Source of the DNA: Oscillatoria sp.
GTDB lineage: Bacteria > Cyanobacteriota > Cyanobacteriia > Cyanobacteriales > Laspinemataceae
DNA length: 64,000 nt
Direction of reading: 5' to 3'
Assembly: GCA_011390515.1 (NCBI GenBank)
Contig: JAABSJ010000001.1
Span: forward strand, 1 to 64,000
Position 1 is the first letter of the stretch. Each line of letters opens with the position of its first letter. A program made the translations under genes and the position numbers. Below the pieces are notes generated by a model. That model was not told the origin of the DNA and did no database searches. It saw only the letters and a program-made list of their open reading frames with translations. This document shows, piece after piece, positions 1-8,666 of the stretch.

Positions 1-450
1 TTGTCCTTGGGGTATGGGGGAGGATGTTCGTAGTAACGACTTCAGTCGTTCTCTTCGTTCGTAGTAACGACTTCAGTCGTTCTCTTCGTTCGTAGTAACG
101 ACTTCAGTCGTTCTCTCGCTGAAGCCGTGATAGACACCATGAGCGAATAAAGAAAACTGGAGGATCCGGAGAGGGGTACGTTACTTGTCTTCAGCCAAGT
201 AACGAGGAAACGACTGAAGTCGTTACTACAAACAACCTCCTCCATCTACTTGTCAAGAGGAAACGACTGAAGTCGTTACTACAAACAACCTCCTCCATCT
301 CCTTGTCAAGAGGAAACGACTGAAGTCGTTACTACGAACAATTTCCCTCATCTGCTTGTCAAGAGGAAACGACTGAAGTCGTTACTACGAACAATTTCCT
401 GCATCTGCTTGTCAAGAGGAAACGACTGAAGTCGTTACTACGAACAGCCT
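1..450. repeat. Two facing arrays of a palindromic repeat (core AACGACTGAAGTCGTT / AACGACTTCAGTCGTT): about 3 copies of a 31-nt unit, then about 5 copies of a 53-nt unit in inverted orientation
   Basis: Left units 'cgtagtaacgacttcagtcgttctcttcgtt'; right units 'aggaaacgactgaagtcgttactac(a/g)aacaa...catctncttgtcaag' repeated with 53-nt period. Confidence 0.9.
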
Positions 451-458
451 CCCCATCT

Positions 459-1070
459 CTAATCCTCCTCCCCCTGGGATGGGGCAAAACTGGCCCCGGT
501 GTAGCCGGTGGTGAGCCACAAAATGGCTCGGGCCCCATCGCGAATGGCTTTTTCTATGGGTTCGGGCGATCGCCCCGAGGGGACAGGGAGGGGCTTGAAG
601 CTGATCCCCCGACTCCCTAACACAATCTCCCCAATCACTTGGGCGCGGCGCATATGATCATCCGAGGTAATCAAATAGACGCTCTCGATGCCCTCGGATT
701 TTAATTGGTCCACGAGGGTGGTGAAATTGGTGACGGTATCCTGGGCTTGATAGTCTAAATGTACCCGTTCTAGGTCAATCCCCGCTTTGGAAAATACCCA
801 TTCAGCATATTCTGGATTGCTACCCCCAGAGACCCAGATTTGTAAATGGGGATGGTTTCGGGCAAATTCGGCGGCAAATTCTTCGCGCTCTAAAGCCCCC
901 CCCAAGACTAATAGGGCTTGGGGGGTATCGATATAGTTTCTGATTTGTTTGTAGGCGATCGCGCCCATCAGGGACAATCCCAAAAGCAGCCATACCAAAG
1001 ATCTGCCTGGGGACTGCTTCGTTTTTGCACTCCCGTGAAGTCTTCCTTTCAGACAGATCTTCAACAACAT
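459..1070 (-). CDS. YdcF/SanA-like DUF218 family protein with N-terminal membrane segment
   Basis: ORF with ALLVLGGALEREEFAAEFA...VSGGSNPEYAEWVF...LITSDDHMRRA, typical DUF218 motifs. Confidence 0.8.
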   Translation of the reverse strand: MLLKICLKGRLHGSAKTKQSPGRSLVWLLLGLSLMGAIAYKQIRNYIDTPQALLVLGGALEREEFAAEFARNHPHLQIWVSGGSNPEYAEWVFSKAGIDLERVHLDYQAQDTVTNFTTLVDQLKSEGIESVYLITSDDHMRRAQVIGEIVLGSRGISFKPLPVPSGRSPEPIEKAIRDGARAILWLTTGYTGASFAPSQGEED

Positions 1071-1210
1071 ATCTCAAGTTACCAACTATTGATTGAGTAG
1101 TCACCGAACGAGCCACCCGAGTTCATGATCCACGAACCGGGTGCCAGTTTTCGTAATATAGACTAACAGAGAACGGGACTGGCCGGATTTGAACCGGCGA
1201 CCTAGCGCTT

Positions 1211-2127
1211 CAGATTTGTGTGAGTTTCCTCACTCTCTGGACTATTCCTTCACCTTAGACTTGAGGTCCGTAGGTGGTGGCCGTTACGTTTGAGGAGGTT
1301 TGTACTTTATAGCGTAGACTGTCCGGGACGTAAGGAGTAATGAAATCGAGAAATCGTTTTCCCTCTTGAGTTCCCATTCTCAAACGATAAGAATCCGCCG
1401 TTTTACTCAGGCCCCACTTAAATCCCCAAATTTCCGAAAAATAATCAATAATGATTTCATTTTCCCATTGGGAGAGGTTGGTGTTTAGATACAGTTCTAG
1501 GGCGTGAATTTTCCCGTTCCTTTTTTTAAAGGACTTGGACCCTCGGTCTAAAAACCATAAGGCGATTCCAGCGGGGGTTAAGAGGTTCAGAAACTTAGGG
1601 GTGACGGTTTTAATCCCGCCGCAATAGAGTTTCTTGACCAAGACCCGAGTTAAGGGAATCAACTTTGGTTCTAAACAGAGGAGTTGTTCTCCCCGGTGGG
1701 TGGTTCGAGGTCGGATGCTAACCGGCTGTTGGGTGATTTGTTCGAGAAGTTGTTTTTTAAACAAAACGTAATTCTCTTGGGTAGCTCGATGGGAAATATA
1801 GAAATTGTTTTGATTTCTTTTTCCCTGACCCAATAACATCCCCACTAAAACGCCTCGTTGTTCTACTTTGGATGCGACATGGAAGTCCATCTCTAATGGC
1901 TCTCTCAAACCAGTCTCTGCACCTTCCTTTGACAGCTAGAATCAGACGGGGACCGGATCAAACGTCAATTCTTTCCGATGCCTGCTGTTGTTTAGCCGTT
2001 CAAAGGCTTGGCTCAAGATTACCTTATCTGTCCATTGGCTTTGATTGGAAAGCTGCATACAGACTTAGGCTTTCTTGAATTTGACCACATTCACTCCTGG
2101 AGTTTCCTCCAAGGTGCCCGATGTTTC
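1211..2127 (-). other. Group I intron (IC3-like) in the tRNA-Arg(CCU) anticodon loop, with internal ORF
   Basis: 5' exon ends in U (CCU|GAAACAUC...); intron ends in G (AAAUCUG|AAGCGCU); core elements AATCTTGAGCCAAGCC (2005..2020), GGTGCAGAGACT (1912..1923), AAGGAATAGTCC (1239..1250). Confidence 0.87.
1255..1908 (-). CDS. Intron-encoded LAGLIDADG homing-endonuclease-like protein (TTG start as called; internal ATG possible)
   Basis: Two LAGLIDADG-type motifs, RGVLVGMLLGQGKR and LTPAGIALWFLDRGSK; ORF lies between the group I R and S core elements. Confidence 0.82.
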   Translation of the reverse strand: MREPLEMDFHVASKVEQRGVLVGMLLGQGKRNQNNFYISHRATQENYVLFKKQLLEQITQQPVSIRPRTTHRGEQLLCLEPKLIPLTRVLVKKLYCGGIKTVTPKFLNLLTPAGIALWFLDRGSKSFKKRNGKIHALELYLNTNLSQWENEIIIDYFSEIWGFKWGLSKTADSYRLRMGTQEGKRFLDFITPYVPDSLRYKVQTSSNVTATTYGPQV

Positions 2128-2524
2128 AGGAGGCGCTTGCTCTATCCAACTGAGCCACAGCCCCAAGGCTAAATTGATTGTAGCAGAACCGGGGACAACT
2201 CGTCTGCTTTTTTACAGGTTTAGGGTGTTCTACAGGGAGGGTGCGATCGCCTATAAACCCTTGATTTTTGAGGGATTCCGGGTTTGAACCCAGAGGCGGG
2301 CGGGGGCGTTCGCCTCATCCCGTTGAGGGTCTAGGGAAGGGTGACAAATCATGGGGTTGCGATCGGCATCACTTCACGAGTTTGGTTTCGTCACCTGAAA
2401 ACAGGAAAACGCCTCACTATCCAGGGGAGGAAACATCACAGAAATCAGGAAATGCTCGTCACTGAGAAGCTTTGAGCAAAAGGCGATACTAAATCAATCA
2501 AAGAAACGAAGAGGGAACCTGACT

Positions 2525-2761
2525 ATGATTCGCATCCGGGACATCGTGCAACAAGCCTTGGCAATGGGTTATCTGACGGTGGAAGCTGAGGACCAGCTTA
2601 GAGATCTGCTCAGTGCCAAATATGATTTAGAAGACTTAAATGCCTTTATGACCCTCCAACACGCCAGTATGTCTGGGCGGATTAAGCAGCAGTCTAGGCT
2701 CATGCGCTACAAGACGACGGCGGAGGATAGGATCAACCAGGCATCTCGTCAAGCGGGATAA
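2525..2761 (+). CDS. Small conserved-type hypothetical protein (78 aa)
   Basis: ATG ORF preceded by 'gaagagggaacctgact'; soluble helical composition. Confidence 0.6.
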   Translation: MIRIRDIVQQALAMGYLTVEAEDQLRDLLSAKYDLEDLNAFMTLQHASMSGRIKQQSRLMRYKTTAEDRINQASRQAG

Positions 2762-3157
2762 CCGATGATTCTGTTCCGCCCTATTTTGGGGCGGCTTTGA
2801 TTTTGGGCGGTAGAAACTCCTCTCCAACATTGCAAATTAAAGATTAACTATTTGCCAGAATTGGAGCATCAACGGATCGGTTTAGGGTGAAGGGGCGATC
2901 GCCACCCCTGAAAGTTTAATTAAAACTGGATATGTTATCATTTTTAGAATTTTTTAAGGAATCGGGGGAGTGCGGCTTGATATTGGAGATTGCTCTTAAT
3001 TTCCAGACCCCAGTGCCATCGGTGGTGCCTTGCGGAAAAAATCCAGTTAGGGGGTTTTACCCCCACAGGATTCGACCCATCACCCCCTATAATAACGGGG
3101 ACAACCGAGGGGGGCTGATTAGTCCTAGCGTGCATCAAACTCAGGAGAACTCACGGC

Positions 3158-4096
3158 ATGGCATACATTATCTCAACCATCAATATGAAGGGGGGCGTCG
3201 GAAAAACCACCCTAACCGTTAACCTAGCCGCCTGTTTAGCCAAAGACTATCAGAAACGAGTGTTAGTCGTGGACCTGGATACTCAAATTAGCGCCACCCT
3301 CAGTTTAGTTTCTCCTCATGACTTTTCTAAACTGCGGAAAGAAAAACGCACCTTAAAGCATTTAGTCAATGATTTTATTCAACCCATTGACCAGAAATCA
3401 TTACCCATCCAAGATATTATTAAACCCTATATTGGCAACGTTAAAGGATTAGATTTACTCCCCGGAGATCTAGAAATCTATGATGATTTTATGGTCTCTG
3501 AAGTTCTCCATCGCAAAGCCTTGCGCCTCGGCAAAGATAACTTTGAAGAAGTTTGGACTAAATTAGAGCAAATTTTAGTCCGAGGAATTTTGGATCCGGT
3601 GATGAAAGATTATGATTTCATCGTCCTAGACTGCGCCCCCGGTTACAACTTATTGACCCGCAGCGCCTTAGTTGCCAGTGACTATTATCTTCTCCCGGCT
3701 AAACCCGAACCCCTCTCTCTGATTGGAATACAGTTATTAGAAAGACGCATTAACCAACTCAGGGAAATTTATAAGAACGAAAATCCCTTGGACTTAGACA
3801 TGGTTGGAATTGTGTTTAGTATGTCGGGGAATTTACTCAGCGGTAGATATTACCGGCAAGTCATGCGCCGAGTCCATGATGATTTTGGAGAGACCAAAAT
3901 TTTTAAAACTAGAATTCCAATGGATGTCAATGTCTCGAAAGCGGTAGATAGTTTCCTCCCCGTTTTTCTCACTCATCCCACCTCCATTGGTGCAAAAGCC
4001 TTTTCCCAATTAACCGATGAGTTTATGCAAAAGCTACAAATCATCGTCGAGATGAAAGAGCAGAAAAACAAGTTGAACCTAGTTAATTTAGACTAA
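3158..4096 (+). CDS. ParA/MinD-family ATPase
   Basis: Deviant Walker A MKGGVGKTTLTVNLAA; VLVVDLDTQ; DFIVLDCAPGYN. Confidence 0.9.
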   Translation: MAYIISTINMKGGVGKTTLTVNLAACLAKDYQKRVLVVDLDTQISATLSLVSPHDFSKLRKEKRTLKHLVNDFIQPIDQKSLPIQDIIKPYIGNVKGLDLLPGDLEIYDDFMVSEVLHRKALRLGKDNFEEVWTKLEQILVRGILDPVMKDYDFIVLDCAPGYNLLTRSALVASDYYLLPAKPEPLSLIGIQLLERRINQLREIYKNENPLDLDMVGIVFSMSGNLLSGRYYRQVMRRVHDDFGETKIFKTRIPMDVNVSKAVDSFLPVFLTHPTSIGAKAFSQLTDEFMQKLQIIVEMKEQKNKLNLVNLD

Positions 4097-4171
4097 ATTT
4101 GTACTCAACAAAATTAGGTTTTAAATTTTCAGGGTAACGTTTTTAGTCGATGCCCAGACCTGTTTTTATGT

Positions 4172-4617
4172 ATTATAGCAATCCTTGCGTGCCGTTGTGG
4201 AAGACGTCGGCGGCCCCCAACATCAGGCGGCCCAAAGCATCCGAGGGGAGAATACATCAGTCACAAATCATTTAGGACTGCTATAGCAATCCTTGCGTGC
4301 CGTTGTGGAAGACGTCGGCGGCCCCTTTCTCGTCGGCGGCCCAGAACATCCGAGGGGACATCGAGTGAGGTATAAATCATTTAGGACTGCTATAGCAATC
4401 CTAAATCAGTTGTGGAAGACGTCGGCGGCCCCTTTCTCGTCGGCGGCCCAAAGCATCCGAGGGGAGAAGACAGATGTTATAAATCATTTAGGACTGCTAT
4501 ATATAGCCTTTCTCATGTCCATAAGGTACAGCGATGGCGGCCCCTTTCTCGTCGGCGGCCCAGAACATCCGAGGGGATGCAAAAAAGTACATAATCAGTC
4601 CACCGAAGCGCTATATA
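4172..4617. repeat. Head-to-tail array of four MITE-like units (about 110 bp each) with TATAGC...GCTATA ends
   Basis: Units begin 'tatagcaatcc' and end 'atttaggactgctatag'; interiors share gtcggcggcccc...ggcggcccaaagcatccgagggga; last unit begins tatagcctttctcatgtcc and ends gcgctata next to the IS630. Confidence 0.85.
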
Positions 4618-5710
4618 AGCAGTCATGCAAAATTAATTGCATATTTTATAATTTTCAGCTAAAATGAATAATCTAGGCATAAAAAGGCACAAAAAGGAGA
4701 GTCATCTATGAAATTTATAAATTTATGTCCCGAAACTGAAAAAATGCTAGAAAGAATTTATCAGTATAGCCAACATCATAAAGTGAGGCAAAGAGCTCAT
4801 TGTATTCTTTTAAGTTATAGAGGCTTTAAAATGGAAAAATTATTGGAAGTTTTTGAAATCAGCCGTCGAACCCTGCAATACTGGTTTCAACACTGGGAAC
4901 AAAGTAAATTACCCGGGTTGTATGACCAACCGGGAAGAGGAAGAAAAGCCAAGTTAAACACCCCTCAAAAACAGCAAGTTAAGGAGTGGATAAAAGCCGA
5001 GCCTAAAAACTTAAAAAAGGTCATCAATCAAGTTCAAGAAGAATGGGGAATTGAGGTCAGTAAAGATACGATAAAAAGAGTAGCAAAATACTTGGGAATG
5101 ACATGGAGAAGAATGAAGAGAGGACTCGCTGGAAGTCCCTTTGACTGGGAATATGAGTTCAAACTGGAAAAACTAAAAGAACTAAAAAATTTAGATAAAA
5201 TTGGAGAGATTGACTTGCGATTTTTAGATGAATCAGGAATGTCTTTAACTCCCTCAATCCCTTATGGATGGCAAGACAAAAAAGAGAGAATTGTTGTCCC
5301 CAGTGCTTCTAGTAAGCGATTAAATATATTAGGAGTCATGAATCGGCATAATGAATTAGAATATGAATTTTATTCAGGAAACTTAAACAGCGAAAAATTA
5401 ATTATTTTTTTAGATAAATTTAGTGAAAAAATAACTAAAAAAACTGTCGTGGTCATGGACCAAGCCTCAATTCACACCAGTAACGCAGTCGTGGGTAAGT
5501 TAGAAGAATGGAAGACTAAAAACCTGGAGATATTTTGGTTACCTCCTTATTCCCCTGAACTGAATTTGATTGAAATTTTATGGAAGTTTATCAAACATGA
5601 ATGGATTAAAATTGAAGCCTATAAAGACTGGCAACATTTAGTTGATTATGTTACTAATGTCCTGGAAAATCTGGGAAAAGAATATGCAATTAATTTTGCA
5701 TGACTGCTTA
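4616..5710 (+). mobile_element. Complete IS630-family element
   Basis: Perfect 30-bp inverted repeats TAAGCAGTCATGCAAAATTAATTGCATATT at 4616..4645 and (revcomp) 5681..5710, flanking an intact transposase; TA at both ends. Confidence 0.93.
4708..5703 (+). CDS. IS630 family transposase
   Basis: HTH N-terminus plus DDE motifs (FLDESGMSLTP, VVVMDQASIHTS, LPPYSPELNLIEILWKFIK). Confidence 0.92.
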   Translation: MKFINLCPETEKMLERIYQYSQHHKVRQRAHCILLSYRGFKMEKLLEVFEISRRTLQYWFQHWEQSKLPGLYDQPGRGRKAKLNTPQKQQVKEWIKAEPKNLKKVINQVQEEWGIEVSKDTIKRVAKYLGMTWRRMKRGLAGSPFDWEYEFKLEKLKELKNLDKIGEIDLRFLDESGMSLTPSIPYGWQDKKERIVVPSASSKRLNILGVMNRHNELEYEFYSGNLNSEKLIIFLDKFSEKITKKTVVVMDQASIHTSNAVVGKLEEWKTKNLEIFWLPPYSPELNLIEILWKFIKHEWIKIEAYKDWQHLVDYVTNVLENLGKEYAINFA

Positions 5711-5790
5711 GACCTCTTGCAACAATCTGGATTGATCTCCCCAACCCCCCTTCAGAAGGGGGGCTTTTTAGAATTTTGCAAGAGGTTTAT
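5709..5790. repeat. MITE-like element, AGACCTCTTGCAA family
   Basis: TAGACCTCTTGCAA...TTTTGCAAGAGGTTTA inverted ends with interior ccccaacccccctt...aaggggggc. Confidence 0.75.
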
Positions 5791-5842
5791 TTAACCGAGT
5801 GCCACACCACACTCCGCCCAACTTGGGGCAAATTTAGAAAAA

Positions 5843-6394
5843 TTAGAAGCGATAACCCGCACCTACCAGCAAGCTAAACGCAGCTTGATCCGTATTGCGA
5901 TAAGCATCAAATGCGACTTTAGCATCCCCAAACAGCACGATGTTTTGCTGAACGACTGCCTCCACTCCCGTGGCCAGGGTTAAGGCGTCTTGGTCACCCA
6001 GGGCCGTTTGTTGACCGCGTTCGGTGATGAAAGAATAACCGCCCCCTAAGTATAAGTTAGCGTTATTCGTCACAGGGACATCGAGAGATAACATCGGGAC
6101 CAATGCTGCCGCATTATTATTAATCAAGGCCGAACCCCGTACCGATAAGGCAGAATTCGGAACTTGATAACGACCTTGGACGTTACCGCCATAGCTTTCA
6201 CTGCCTTGTCCCTCATCCCAGTTGTGAACGTTACCACCGAGACCCGCACCGATATAGTGACCCGCCATTCCTTGCTTGCCGGTGAGGGATTGTAACCCTT
6301 CGGCATGAGCGGCACTGCTGGAGAGGAGTGCCGGGATGATCATCACAACGGACAAAGCAGACAGAGTTGCAACAGACTGAAGAATTCGTTTCAT
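5843..6394 (-). CDS. Secreted/outer-membrane beta-barrel-like protein with signal peptide
   Basis: MKRILQSVATLSALSVVMIIPALLSSSAAHAEG signal; alternating beta pattern ending LLVGAGYRF (C-terminal aromatic). Confidence 0.6.
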   Translation of the reverse strand: MKRILQSVATLSALSVVMIIPALLSSSAAHAEGLQSLTGKQGMAGHYIGAGLGGNVHNWDEGQGSESYGGNVQGRYQVPNSALSVRGSALINNNAAALVPMLSLDVPVTNNANLYLGGGYSFITERGQQTALGDQDALTLATGVEAVVQQNIVLFGDAKVAFDAYRNTDQAAFSLLVGAGYRF

Positions 6395-6726
6395 AAAAGT
6401 CGGTTGGTGAATGAAATCTTGACAACCGTTAATACTTTGACTGTAGGGGGTGAGGGTCATGGACTGGGGAGGGGTTGTGGAAGTATTTAAAGTGACTGTT
6501 CCCCCTGAAGGGTGTCTCCCCGGATATTTGCCCGAATTAGAACGAAATTAGCTTGCGCTGTCAGGATTTCAGTCAAACTGTAACCGGGCGATCGCCTGAA
6601 GGTATAACCTGGGAAAATTCCCCTAATCCAGACAGTCTCTAAACTGGCAAGTGTCCTGGAACAAGGGGATTTTATCTAAGTCTGTTCCAGGTGCGATCGC
6701 ACCTCAAGGAGAATTCTCTCACTACA

Positions 6727-6764
6727 AAAAAGTCGGTTGAGTTCCCCACATCAACTCAACCGAC
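6727..6764 (-). terminator. Rho-independent terminator downstream of the 6795..8666 gene
   Basis: Minus strand GTCGGTTGAGTT-GATGTGGGG-AACTCAACCGAC followed by TTTTTT. Confidence 0.75.
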
Positions 6765-6794
6765 CCATCCGGAGAAAATGCCAAACCCTTGAGC

Positions 6795-8666
6795 TTACAC
6801 TGAAGGACGATTAACCACCACTTTATCCAGCAACTTTTGCTGAGTAATGTAACCCAACTCATAACAATATCCCGGCAACACATCTAATTTCTGCCGGACT
6901 CGTTGACAAGCTCTGCTCCGTCCGAACTCCGTGGGTTTGCTCATCACCCAGTTGACATGAGCTTCTTTATTCAGCGCCTTCCGGATTTTGACAATCTGCT
7001 TAATTAATTTCCGGGCTTTTTCCGCATCATCACTCTCTAAATACTCCCACTGGCCATAATTAGATACCGCATATTTATGGGCTTTATCCAATAAATAATG
7101 CAACGCTTTAAACAGCAATTTTAAATCCGACTTCATCAGCATTTCCACCTTTAAAGTCTTCTGCATAATTTCCGCGTCGCTCATGCTAATAAATTTCTGC
7201 AAATCACAAAACTTATATTCCAAAGCCGAAACCGCTTTATAGATATCATCCAAAGTCCGGTCAATTTCATCAGAAATTAGTTGTTGTTGTTCCGGTAGAA
7301 ACAGAGTACCTTGATGAGCGCGATAGGCGATTCCTTCTAATACCGGATAGTCACAAATCCCGGTTTTACGATATTCGGAAGTAAATCGAGCAATCAAGCG
7401 TTCCTCATACCGTTCTTCTTTAGAGGGGTTGGGACGGTGGCGATTCAAATTCATTTGGCGAATAGTTTCTAACCACTCTCGCACCGCTGCCTCCACCTCG
7501 GGATTATGAGAAATTTTAGTGTTTCTCCCCCGCGCATGAGCGACCGTAATATAACAAGCGGTGATACTGGTAATGGTCGAGAGCATAAAGAAGAATAACG
7601 AAAATCCCAACCGGGAAAAATTCAGGGCGAATAGATTCCCGAAGAAATTACTAGAGGCGAGGCGAACTTCTTCAACTCCAGAGGTTATTTCTCCATATTC
7701 GTTAAAATAGCGACTAAAAACAAGGGGTAATTCTCGGTTGAGAAAAATCAGGTCATTTCCCAATTCACTGCGAGTTTTCAGCTTTTTTTCCCAGTCTTCT
7801 CGAACTGCAAAGGTTTCAGTGCGGATGCGATCGGCTTTTTGACAGAGGGGTAGGTTTTCCTCCGGGACGCGACTCCAATCCCGTTCGCGATCGGCGACGG
7901 CACCGTTGGTTTCCACGTAGAGAGAATCCCAACGCGGATCGGTACGCGGAATTTGGGATAAAAGTTGAAGGTTTTCCTGACATTGAGCAAAGGTGCGTTC
8001 GTAAGCGTCAGTATCGGGTTCGACTTGACGAATTTTGCGGTCATGTTCTTCGATTAATTCTTCCGCAAGTTTATAGCTTAAAGCGGGGCGATTGTTAATT
8101 AATTCTGACCCAATTCCCGCCACAAAAGATTGCAGAATACTCATCAGTAAAAAACCTGCAAAACCCACCTGCGCCCAATATTTTTTACCCGGTCGGTTTC
8201 CGGCAGTGGCAGTTCCGGCGAGGTTGGTCCAATTAAGGACAATGAGGTTTAAGACAAAACTGGCAACGGGCGCTACCCAAACATTTCCTATGCCTTTAAA
8301 GGCAAACAACAGAATGGGAAAGTTGGTGATGGCATTAATTAAGGTGGCACCGGAGACAATATCGGCGGTAATTTCCGAATCTCTGCGGACATCTCTGGGG
8401 ACAAAGGCTTCACCATCAAAATGCCTAGGGTTGGCTTGGAGAAAGCCTAATACATAAAGAATGGGGGGTTTCGGGTTGAGGGAATAATAGAAGTTCCAAA
8501 ACCATCCTTGCCGTCGGGACCGTTTGACGAGTCCTACATAGTCGGGATTTTTTTCTAACCATTGAATTAATAACAAATCGTCGCTGAGTGATGCTGAAGG
8601 GCGATGCGATCCGTTCAGCGGTTCGAGTTCATTAGAGCGCACTAAATCGAATTTGTCGCTTTTCAT
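6795..8666 (-). CDS. Multi-pass membrane protein, hypothetical
   Basis: 623-aa ORF with several hydrophobic segments (PILLFAFKGIGNVWVAPVASFVLNLIVL; LGFSLFFFMLSTITSITACYITVA). Confidence 0.7.
   Translation of the reverse strand: MKSDKFDLVRSNELEPLNGSHRPSASLSDDLLLIQWLEKNPDYVGLVKRSRRQGWFWNFYYSLNPKPPILYVLGFLQANPRHFDGEAFVPRDVRRDSEITADIVSGATLINAITNFPILLFAFKGIGNVWVAPVASFVLNLIVLNWTNLAGTATAGNRPGKKYWAQVGFAGFLLMSILQSFVAGIGSELINNRPALSYKLAEELIEEHDRKIRQVEPDTDAYERTFAQCQENLQLLSQIPRTDPRWDSLYVETNGAVADRERDWSRVPEENLPLCQKADRIRTETFAVREDWEKKLKTRSELGNDLIFLNRELPLVFSRYFNEYGEITSGVEEVRLASSNFFGNLFALNFSRLGFSLFFFMLSTITSITACYITVAHARGRNTKISHNPEVEAAVREWLETIRQMNLNRHRPNPSKEERYEERLIARFTSEYRKTGICDYPVLEGIAYRAHQGTLFLPEQQQLISDEIDRTLDDIYKAVSALEYKFCDLQKFISMSDAEIMQKTLKVEMLMKSDLKLLFKALHYLLDKAHKYAVSNYGQWEYLESDDAEKARKLIKQIVKIRKALNKEAHVNWVMSKPTEFGRSRACQRVRQKLDVLPGYCYELGYITQQKLLDKVVVNRPSV

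Larger units (their letters stand above)
1174..2164 (-). tRNA. tRNA-Arg(CCU) split by a group I intron; exon 1 = 2128..2164, exon 2 = 1174..1210, spliced length 74 nt (CCA not encoded)
   Basis: Joined exons: GGGGCTG TG GCTC AGTTGGATA GAGC A AGCGC CTCCTAA GCGCT AGGTC GCCGG TTCAAAT CCGGC CAGTCCC G; acceptor, D, anticodon and T stems all pair; 7-nt anticodon loop CTCCTAA. Confidence 0.9.

Noticed and set aside
200-446. CRISPR-like array (palindromic repeat of about 26 nt with regular 53-nt spacing)
   Set aside because: The 'spacers' are nearly identical to each other and no cas genes are nearby; it is a tandem repeat.
2268-2335. tRNA-like sequence (cgggtttgaacccagaggcg...)
   Set aside because: Only a T-arm-like stem with a 6-nt loop; no matching acceptor, D or anticodon stems.
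3158-4096. Plasmid partition locus
   Set aside because: No ParB, replication gene or iterons; surrounding genes are chromosomal.
4293-4667. ORFs 4293..4667 and 4412..4594
   Set aside because: Translate the MITE array (repeated VEDVGGPFLVGGPEHPRG); no independent coding evidence.
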